7,497 nt of DNA, taken from positions 1-7,497 of the forward strand of contig DAOVUE010000066.1 of assembly GCA_030632745.1 (NCBI GenBank), in the 5' to 3' direction. The DNA comes from Pseudomonadota bacterium. Lineage in GTDB: Bacteria > Pseudomonadota > Gammaproteobacteria > GRL18. Shown here in pieces: positions 1 to 5,454 of this stretch. The position numbers and the translations under genes were made by a program. Under the pieces are notes generated by a model. It had not been told where the DNA came from. It did no database searches and saw only the letters and a list, made by a program, of their open reading frames with translations. Numbering within the stretch: the stretch's first letter is position 1; the number at the start of each line of letters is the position of its first letter.

Positions 1-681
1 ACAAAAGCCATTGCTCAGGGTGATTTACACGATGAAATAATCCCTCTTTACGACACTCATAATCATTTTTATGATCAGGACAGCGGCGTCAGGAAGGATA
101 CCAGTCTGCTTAAATTATCTCAACTCAGAGCAGTATTTGACCGTAAACACGGATCAGTGACCGCAGGAACCAGTGCTCAGATAAGTGATGGAGCCAGTGT
201 CATGTTATTAGCCAGCGAAAAAGCCGTCACACAACATCACTTAAGCGTACTGGGTAAACTGCTTGATTGTCACTGGGAAGGACTGGCCCCTGAAGAAATG
301 GGGCTGGGGCCGGCACATGCCATTCCACCTCTATTAGAAAAACATCAGCTTAAAATTGACGATATTGATTATTGGGAAATTAACGAAGCTTTTGCGGCAC
401 AGGTTATCTCCTGTCAAAAAGCCTTAAATAATGATGACTACTGCCAGAATGAACTTGGTTTAACAGAGAAAGTCGGACACATTGCAGACGAAATACTGAA
501 TGTTGACGGGGGTGGTATCAGTCTTGGACATCCGGTGGGTGCCAGCGGAACCCGCATTGTTCTGCATCTGTTAAAGCGCTTAAAACAGTTAAAACAAAAT
601 AAAGTTTCTAAGGGTATCGCCTCTCTCTGTATAGGTGGTGGTCAGGGTGGTGCTGTTTTATTACAAACCGTTGAAAATTAA
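1..681 (+). CDS. Acetyl-CoA C-acyltransferase (thiolase), C-terminal part, 5'-truncated by window
   Basis: The frame is open from base 1 without a start, so the gene begins upstream; 226 codons are visible, about half of a normal thiolase of roughly 390-440 residues. It would catalyse the last step of beta-oxidation, thiolytic cleavage of 3-ketoacyl-CoA to acetyl-CoA and a shortened acyl-CoA. The C-terminal thiolase signatures are present in order: TAGTSAQISDGA (about 157-192), NEAFAAQ (382-402), GHPVGASG with the catalytic His codon at 529, and CIGGGQGG with the second catalytic Cys at 628. The nucleophilic Cys near the N-terminus lies outside the window. It is followed after 29 nt by a FadJ-like gene, the order of E. 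coli fadIJ. However, NEAFA and CIGGGQGG resemble the FadA/AtoB-like branch more than classical FadI, so I give no symbol. An internal ATG at 154-160 is not a credible start because homologous sequence continues upstream of it. Confidence 0.93.
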   Translation, partial: TKAIAQGDLHDEIIPLYDTHNHFYDQDSGVRKDTSLLKLSQLRAVFDRKHGSVTAGTSAQISDGASVMLLASEKAVTQHHLSVLGKLLDCHWEGLAPEEMGLGPAHAIPPLLEKHQLKIDDIDYWEINEAFAAQVISCQKALNNDDYCQNELGLTEKVGHIADEILNVDGGGISLGHPVGASGTRIVLHLLKRLKQLKQNKVSKGIASLCIGGGQGGAVLLQTVEN

Positions 682-698
682 TGCTTGAGGAAAGATTT

Positions 699-703
699 AG
701 GAA
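699..703 (+). promoter_or_regulatory. Ribosome binding site deciding the fadJ-like start
   Basis: AGGAA lies 7 nt before the ATG at 711. The alternative in-frame ATG at 681, which overlaps the thiolase stop by one base (TAATG), has no purine-rich site in front of it. The ten extra residues it would add (MLEERFRNSI) look unlike the usual start of this family. Confidence 0.6.
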
Positions 704-710
704 TAGTATC

Positions 711-2783
711 ATGAAAACATCCTATGAAAACTGGTTAGTCGAACAAGATGATGATCATATTGTTCGACTCACACTGGATAAACCCAATACATCAAGCAAT
801 GTCCTGTCTCATCAGGTATTAATTGAATTACAAACCATTCTTGATGAGATAAAAAAATCACCCGCACAGGCCTTAATCTTTCAATCTGCAAAAAATCATA
901 GTTTCATAGCCGGTGCTGATGTCAATGAATTTTCAAGCCTGAAATCTTATGCTGAAGCCTTGCATGCAATCCAGCTTGGCCAGCATGTCATGAATAGCAT
1001 TGAAAACCTTCCCTTCCCGACTATTGCTTTAATTAATGGCTTTTGTCTTGGCGGCGGCATGGAACTGGCCTTGGCCTGTGATTATCGCATAGCACTGAAG
1101 CATGAAAAAACGAAACTGGGTTTGCCGGAAATAAAGCTGGGGATTCATCCGGGATTTGGTGGTACAGTCCGGGCTAATCGTTTGCTGGGCGTTATTAAAG
1201 CCATGCAGCTGATGTTATCCGGTCGTGTTATCTCAGCTAAAAGTGCCAGGGGAATGGGACTGGTTGATGATGTCGTGCCAGAAAGACACTTTAAAAAATC
1301 AGCAATGCAATGCTTAAAAAAACATCATCAGTCCAACATAGTGCGGAGAAAAAGACCCTTTTATTATTCATTACTGGAACTTGAATTAGTTCGTCCTATT
1401 GTGAGTTATATACTCACCAAAGGTGTCACTAAACGGGTACAAAAAAAACATTATCCTGCACCTTTTGAGTTAATAAATCTTTGGCAGCTGTATGCAAATG
1501 ATAGTGATCTCATGATGAAGAAAGAGGCCGAATCAGTGGCTTGTCTTATCACCAGTCCAACAGCACAAAACCTGATCCGTGTTTTTCATCTGCAAAACCA
1601 GTTAAAAACACTGACACATGCAGCTGCTGAAGATCAATCTGAAGACAGTACTTTGCCTGTAAAACATATTCATATTATTGGAGCTGGAGTTATGGGCGGC
1701 GATATTGCTATCTGGTGTGCCTATAAAGGTTTTAGCGTGACAGTTCATGACAGACATAATGAAACACTGGCACGTTTAGTTCAGCGAGCGCATAAATTTC
1801 TGCTAAAAAAAGTCCACGACAAACGCTTAATTCAAGCCATAATGGATAGACTTATCCCTGATATTAATAATTTTGGTCTGAAAAAAGCTGATATGATTAT
1901 TGAGGCTGTTATTGAAGATGTTAAAGCCAAACAGCAGGTCTTTAAAGAGGCTGAAAATCAAGCCCGACCTGAATGTATTTTTGCTACCAACACATCAAGC
2001 ATACCCCTGGATGATATCAGTAAAGTATTGCATCAGCCGTCACGTCTTGTGGGTATTCACTTTTTTAACCCTGTCGCAAAGATGCCGTTAATTGAAGTGG
2101 TGAGTTCTAAACTAACAGCAGATTCCGCCAGGAAAACAGCCTATAGATTTTCCGGAAAAATAGGCAAACTTCCTCTTCCCGTTTCCAGCACTCCGGGCTT
2201 TCTGGTTAACCGGGTATTAATGCCCTATTTACTGGAGGCCATTGAACTCTATAGTGAAGGAATTCCAGCCGCTTATATCGATAAGGCTGCAAAAGAGTTT
2301 GGTATGCCTATGGGACCTGTTGAGCTGGCGGATACGGTGGGACTGGATATTTGTCTGTCGGTTGCCAATAATCTGGCTCAGTCAATCGAAGTCTCTGTGC
2401 CCGAAATACTCAGAGATAAGGTCAGCAAGGGTTTTCTGGGAGTTAAAACCAGGCGGGGGTTCTATCACTACAAACAAGCTAAGCCCATCAAACAGAAAAC
2501 AACTTATACAGGGCTGACTTTAAGTCACATAAGCAACCGCCTTATGTTCCGTTTATTCAATGAAGCCGTTGCCTGTCTCGATGAAAAAGTAGTGGACAAT
2601 GCAGATTATCTGGATGCAGGCATCATCTTTGGAACCGGTTTTGCACCTTTCCTTGGAGGACCCATGCATTATATCCAGCATAAGGGTATTGCAGAAATGG
2701 ATCATAAGTTAATTGATTTATCTAAAGATTATGGTGAGCGGTTTAAGCCGGCCATTGGCTGGGGACATATAATTATGGGATAG
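711..2783 (+). CDS. fadJ: Multifunctional fatty acid oxidation protein, alpha subunit: enoyl-CoA hydratase / 3-hydroxyacyl-CoA dehydrogenase (FadJ/FadB-like)
   Basis: A 690-residue protein, close to the roughly 715 residues of E. coli FadJ. It would hydrate 2-enoyl-CoA and oxidise L-3-hydroxyacyl-CoA with NAD+ in the cytoplasm, in complex with the thiolase encoded just upstream. Residues about 1-190 form a crotonase fold: oxyanion-hole segment FIAGADVNEF, then NGFCLGGGMELA with catalytic Glu118, and GLPEIKLGIHPGFGG with catalytic Glu140. A helical linker follows to about 315. The NAD-binding Rossmann domain starts at IIGAGVMGGDIA (G324, G326, G329). The dehydrogenase dyad is His450 and Glu462 in HFFNPVAKMPLIE, the same numbering as in E. 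coli FadB, and NTSS is at 427-430. The C-terminal dehydrogenase domain begins near PGFLVNR (495-501) and ends with FGTGFAPFLGGP. All key residues are intact. The symbol fadJ rests on gene order (thiolase first); a FadB-like name is the alternative. An alternative start at 681 would add ten residues. Confidence 0.94.
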   Translation: MKTSYENWLVEQDDDHIVRLTLDKPNTSSNVLSHQVLIELQTILDEIKKSPAQALIFQSAKNHSFIAGADVNEFSSLKSYAEALHAIQLGQHVMNSIENLPFPTIALINGFCLGGGMELALACDYRIALKHEKTKLGLPEIKLGIHPGFGGTVRANRLLGVIKAMQLMLSGRVISAKSARGMGLVDDVVPERHFKKSAMQCLKKHHQSNIVRRKRPFYYSLLELELVRPIVSYILTKGVTKRVQKKHYPAPFELINLWQLYANDSDLMMKKEAESVACLITSPTAQNLIRVFHLQNQLKTLTHAAAEDQSEDSTLPVKHIHIIGAGVMGGDIAIWCAYKGFSVTVHDRHNETLARLVQRAHKFLLKKVHDKRLIQAIMDRLIPDINNFGLKKADMIIEAVIEDVKAKQQVFKEAENQARPECIFATNTSSIPLDDISKVLHQPSRLVGIHFFNPVAKMPLIEVVSSKLTADSARKTAYRFSGKIGKLPLPVSSTPGFLVNRVLMPYLLEAIELYSEGIPAAYIDKAAKEFGMPMGPVELADTVGLDICLSVANNLAQSIEVSVPEILRDKVSKGFLGVKTRRGFYHYKQAKPIKQKTTYTGLTLSHISNRLMFRLFNEAVACLDEKVVDNADYLDAGIIFGTGFAPFLGGPMHYIQHKGIAEMDHKLIDLSKDYGERFKPAIGWGHIIMG

Positions 2784-2784
2784 G

Positions 2785-2803
2785 AAGTGTTAAGTGTTAA
2801 GTG
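2785..2803 (+). repeat. Short tandem repeat, 7-bp unit, about 2.7 copies
   Basis: The unit AAGTGTT occurs at 2785-2791 and 2792-2798, followed by a partial AAGTG at 2799-2803. It begins two bases after the fadJ-like stop, in the 48-nt gap before the acyl-CoA synthetase gene. It has no dyad symmetry, so it is not a terminator. It may simply be replication slippage. Confidence 0.6.
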
Positions 2804-2820
2804 AAATGTAATAGATCTAT

Positions 2821-2826
2821 GAGGTG
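2821..2826 (+). promoter_or_regulatory. Strong ribosome binding site for the acyl-CoA synthetase gene
   Basis: GAGGTG ends 5 nt before the ATG at 2832 and is the best Shine-Dalgarno match in the window. It fixes the start of the synthetase gene and indicates independent translation initiation within the operon. Confidence 0.7.
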
Positions 2827-2831
2827 TTGTC

Positions 2832-4652
2832 ATGAAAAATAATATTGATATAGCAATCAATCCGAAATCTGTTGCTACGCTGTCTGAGTTATTTTTTAAG
2901 CGGGTTAAAGAATCGCCCGATAAAACTGCTTATCATTATTATGATAAAGGCTCTGAGAGCTGGAAGAGTTTGTCCTGGTCAGATGCATATTTTCAGGTTG
3001 CAAAATGGCAATCTTTGTTTAAATGCTTGGAGCTGAAGGCTGAAGATCATATTGCTATCATGTTGAAAAACTGTCCAGAGTGGGTCTTTACGGAACAGGC
3101 CGCTTTGGGCCTTGGTATGGTGGTTGTCCCCTTGTATACCAATGACAGGGCTGAAAACATTGCTTATATACTGAAAGATGCCAATATTAAATTACTCATT
3201 GTTGAGGATAATGAGCAGCTAGAGTCCCTATCGGCTATTTACCCGCAATTACAGCAGTTGGCAGGAATAATCTCTCTGCAAAGAGGTGCTTCGGACCTTA
3301 TCAGCAATGACTTGAAAATCCCTCTGTATTATTATCAGGACCGAATGACTGAAAGCTATTCCCACTGTCAATATTATCAAGGTGATGCCAGCGATCTTGC
3401 AACAATCGTCTACACCTCTGGCACCACAGGAAAACCCAAAGGTGTCATGCTCAGTCATGGCAATATCCTGTTTGACACCTGGGCCTGTATTTCTGCTGTT
3501 CCCTGTCAAAGCGATGATCTATTTCTGTCCTTTTTACCCCTTTCACATATGTTTGAGCGCACCGCAGGTTACTATATTCCCATGATGGCAGGTGCCGAAA
3601 TAGCCTATGCCCGCTCAATTGACTTATTAGCAGCTGATTTGCAAATAGTCAAACCCACGATTCTGGTCACCGTACCGAGAATTTTTGAACGGGTTCATCA
3701 AAAAATCATGGCCCAATTGGAACATAAGACACCTGTAGCACAAAAACTGTTTAAGCTCAGCGTTGATATTGGCTGGAAACGTTTCCTGTTTCAACAGCAT
3801 CGCCTGGACTGGTTCCCGGGTTTATTACTCTGGCCCATACTCAATAAAATGATTGCCCGGAAAGTCATGGATAAATTGGGCGGCAATTTACGTCTCGCTA
3901 TCAGTGGCGGCGCTCCCCTTGCTAATGATATAGCTCAATTTTTTATTGGCCTGGGACTCACTATTACTCAGGGTTATGGCATGACTGAGGCCGGGCCGGT
4001 GATCAGTACCAACCAACTGGAAGATAACAATCCCTTTAGTGTTGGACAAATTCTGCCTGGAATTAAAACCCGCTTCAGTGCCGTAGGTGAATTATTAGTT
4101 AAAGCTCCGAATATCATGCAAGGCTATTGGAATAATAAAGCAGCCACTGAAAAAATTATTGACTCTGATGGCTGGCTCAGAACCGGTGATAAAGCTGAAT
4201 TAAGAGATGGACACCTCTATATTAGCGGGAGAGTAAAAGAAATTCTGGTATTGAGTAATGGTGAAAAGGTACCACCAGCCGATCTAGAAATGGCCATTTG
4301 CAGTGATCCGGCGTTTGAGCAGGCAATGGTTGTTGGTGAAGCAAAACCCTTTTTAAGTGCTATTATCGTTATTAATGAAGAAATGTGGCCCGAACTAAGC
4401 AGTTCAGTCCATCTCAGTCCGACTGATAAAAATGCTCTGCAAAATAAACAACTGCACAAGCTGGTCACCCGGAAAATTTCGACTTTATTGTCTTCTTTTC
4501 CCGGTTATGAGCAAATTAGACGGATTAAGCTGGTATTAAGTCCATGGACTATTAATAACGGTATGCTGACACCCACCATGAAACTGAAACGTAACAAAAT
4601 CATGGCAAGTTTTAGTCAAGATATCGAACACTTATATGCCGGTCACAGATAA
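2832..4652 (+). CDS. Long-chain fatty acid--CoA ligase (AMP-forming acyl-CoA synthetase, FadD15/FAA1-like)
   Basis: A 606-residue adenylate-forming enzyme that would activate a fatty acid with ATP and CoA to acyl-CoA and AMP, supplying the beta-oxidation enzymes encoded upstream. Core motifs are intact: the phosphate-binding loop YTSGTTGKPKGVMLSHGN (from Y194), LPLSHMFER after it, AISGGAPL, then GYGMTEAGP (381-389), which contacts the adenylate. GWLRTGD ends at Asp453, which binds the ribose; GRVKEIL (466-472) is the hinge; and LTPTMKLKR near the C-terminus carries lysines 584 and 586, in the position of the catalytic A10 Lys. Length and the KPKGVMLSHGN and LTPTMKLKR wording fit the 600-residue FadD15/eukaryotic-like branch (COG1022) rather than E. 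coli FadD (561 residues), so I do not use fadD. No signal peptide or clear membrane segment is visible; the protein is probably cytoplasmic or peripheral to the inner membrane. It lies 48 nt after the fadJ-like gene and 36 nt before the GST-like gene. Chain-length preference cannot be read from the sequence. Confidence 0.95.
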   Translation: MKNNIDIAINPKSVATLSELFFKRVKESPDKTAYHYYDKGSESWKSLSWSDAYFQVAKWQSLFKCLELKAEDHIAIMLKNCPEWVFTEQAALGLGMVVVPLYTNDRAENIAYILKDANIKLLIVEDNEQLESLSAIYPQLQQLAGIISLQRGASDLISNDLKIPLYYYQDRMTESYSHCQYYQGDASDLATIVYTSGTTGKPKGVMLSHGNILFDTWACISAVPCQSDDLFLSFLPLSHMFERTAGYYIPMMAGAEIAYARSIDLLAADLQIVKPTILVTVPRIFERVHQKIMAQLEHKTPVAQKLFKLSVDIGWKRFLFQQHRLDWFPGLLLWPILNKMIARKVMDKLGGNLRLAISGGAPLANDIAQFFIGLGLTITQGYGMTEAGPVISTNQLEDNNPFSVGQILPGIKTRFSAVGELLVKAPNIMQGYWNNKAATEKIIDSDGWLRTGDKAELRDGHLYISGRVKEILVLSNGEKVPPADLEMAICSDPAFEQAMVVGEAKPFLSAIIVINEEMWPELSSSVHLSPTDKNALQNKQLHKLVTRKISTLLSSFPGYEQIRRIKLVLSPWTINNGMLTPTMKLKRNKIMASFSQDIEHLYAGHR

Positions 4653-4688
4653 GACTTATTGCAGTTTAAACACGTATCAGAGAACGAT

Positions 4689-5288
4689 ATGAAATTAACA
4701 CTTTATGGATTTAAAAAAACACGCTCGATGCGGCCGCAATGGCTGCTGGAAGAATTAGGTCTGGATTATAAATACATTGAGATAGATATTTTTCATGACG
4801 CAGGTATGACTAAAAAATACAGGAAAATTCATCCTTACGGGCAGGTGCCGGCACTGGGGATAGATGATAATATTATGTTTGAATCAGGCGCTATTTGTCA
4901 CTGGCTGGCCGATCAATTTCCAGCACAGGGACTGGCCCCTGCACTGGATAGTCCTTTAAGAGCTGAATATGAGCAATGGATGTTTTATGCAGCAGCGACT
5001 TTGGAACCACCCGCCTTTAACTACATACTGCACAGCCAGATATTACCTGAAGATAAACGGGTTAAAGTCATTGCCGACTGGAATGAAAAACAGCTCATCT
5101 ACACTCTCAGGATACTAAACCGTTTATTAAAAGATAAACACTATTTATTAGGTGAGCAATTCTCAGCCGCAGATATTATGCTGGCCTATCTGCTTTTCTG
5201 GTTTCCTGATATTTTGCAGCAGTTTCCTGTATTGCAGGATTATTGTGATCGCCTGGGAAACAGAGAAGCTTATTTGAAAATAAAATAG
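4689..5288 (+). CDS. Glutathione S-transferase family protein
   Basis: A 199-residue protein of typical GST length. The N-terminal thioredoxin-like domain starts at once with KLTLYGFKKTRSMRPQWLLEELGL. Ser13 in TRSMR is where bacterial GSTs often place the catalytic or activating Ser. GQVPAL carries the cis-proline Pro54, and ESGAICHWLAD supplies Glu65-Ser66, which would hold the gamma-glutamyl group of glutathione. The all-helical C-terminal domain contains YLLGEQFSAADIMLAYLLFW, with the conserved S/T-x-x-D N-capping box of the fold. The start chosen is ATG 4689, preceded by a weak GAGAA site. A TTG at 4659 is in frame but would add ten residues before the first beta strand. The gene is 36 nt downstream of the synthetase and probably co-transcribed. 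The substrate is unknown; removal of reactive lipid products is only a guess from context. There are too few class-specific residues to assign a GST class. Confidence 0.9.
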   Translation: MKLTLYGFKKTRSMRPQWLLEELGLDYKYIEIDIFHDAGMTKKYRKIHPYGQVPALGIDDNIMFESGAICHWLADQFPAQGLAPALDSPLRAEYEQWMFYAAATLEPPAFNYILHSQILPEDKRVKVIADWNEKQLIYTLRILNRLLKDKHYLLGEQFSAADIMLAYLLFWFPDILQQFPVLQDYCDRLGNREAYLKIK

Positions 5289-5323
5289 TTTAAAGAATAG
5301 TGCACTTTACCATACAAACTATT
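5284..5323 (+). repeat. Inverted repeat / potential hairpin spanning the GST-like stop codon
   Basis: Perfect 8-bp arms AATAGTTT (5284-5291) and AAACTATT (5316-5323) flank 24 nt. Within these, TAAAG (5291-5295) can pair with CTTTA (5305-5309), which suggests an extended, bulged hairpin with a short loop. The left arm includes the TAG stop of the GST-like gene. There is no run of T after the right arm and the stem is AT-rich, so it is not a canonical plus-strand rho-independent terminator. It could still stabilise the 3' end of the operon mRNA. Confidence 0.45.
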
Positions 5324-5350
5324 GGGCTGAAGTACTGGTCATGTTATTAT
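5322..5350 (+). promoter_or_regulatory. Candidate sigma-70 promoter for the M1/ChaN gene
   Basis: A weak -35 TTGGGC (5322-5327) is separated by 17 nt from a -10 TATTAT (5345-5350), which matches TATAAT at five of six positions. The -10 is preceded by an extended TG at 5342-5343. Transcription would start near 5357, leaving a leader of roughly 98 nt before the ATG at 5455. The prediction is by eye; AT-rich DNA gives such matches by chance fairly often. Confidence 0.35.
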
Positions 5351-5401
5351 CCTATACGGTCTCAACGTACCTGGCTCTTCTCCACTTTGATAAGTGAACT
5401 A

Positions 5402-5425
5402 TTATACAAGTAATACTTTGTATAA
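5402..5425 (+). promoter_or_regulatory. Operator-like perfect dyad upstream of the M1/ChaN gene
   Basis: TTATACAA (5402-5409) and TTGTATAA (5418-5425) are perfect inverted copies with an 8-nt spacer, so the arm centres sit 16 bp apart. The dyad ends 29 nt before the start codon and contains the -10-like TATAAC (5421-5426). A two-fold site in this place could bind a dimeric repressor. It does not resemble a Fur box or a FadR site. The assignment to regulation is inference; a mRNA leader hairpin is an alternative. Confidence 0.4.
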
Positions 5426-5454
5426 CAAGATCAAGACTAATGGCGAATTAAATT

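Larger units (their letters stand above)
5289..5454 (+). other. Intergenic region between the fatty-acid operon and the M1/ChaN gene
   Basis: These 166 bp are the only substantial non-coding gap. They hold the 3' arm of the stop-codon inverted repeat, the candidate promoter at 5322-5350, a short CACTT/AAGTG hairpin at 5383-5396, and a perfect dyad at 5402-5425. I see no small gene and no stem followed by a T tract. The break in spacing compared with the upstream 29-48 nt gaps suggests a new transcription unit starts here. Confidence 0.6.

Noticed and set aside
1441..1448. Run of eight A in the fadJ-like gene as a slippage or programmed frameshift site
   Set aside because: The reading frame continues intact through all domains, similar A runs occur elsewhere in this AT-rich gene, and no alternative product with a useful end is apparent.
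1900..2517. Plus-strand overlapping open frames (1900-2091, 2242-2517) inside the fadJ-like gene
   Set aside because: They are out-of-frame shadows of the dehydrogenase domain, whose catalytic residues and length are intact.
3249..3509. Minus-strand open frame of 86 codons inside the acyl-CoA synthetase gene
   Set aside because: It lies entirely within a well-supported gene with intact motifs, has no recognisable protein features, and is best explained as a chance open frame.
4217..4468. Minus-strand open frame of 83 codons opposite the 3' part of the synthetase gene
   Set aside because: It sits opposite the conserved hinge and C-terminal region of the synthetase and its translation shows no family-like pattern.
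5332..5348. Possible FadR operator (TACTGGTCA) downstream of the fatty-acid operon
   Set aside because: Only the left half-site resembles the FadR consensus; the right half is not symmetric, and the position is at the 3' end of the operon rather than its promoter.
5383..5396. CACTT-TGAT-AAGTG hairpin as a rho-independent terminator
   Set aside because: The stem is only five base pairs and is not followed by a T tract.
5440..5451. Minimal upstream open frame (ATG, two codons, TAA) just before the M1/ChaN start
   Set aside because: Three codons with no ribosome binding site, in AT-rich DNA; expected by chance and without evidence of attenuation.
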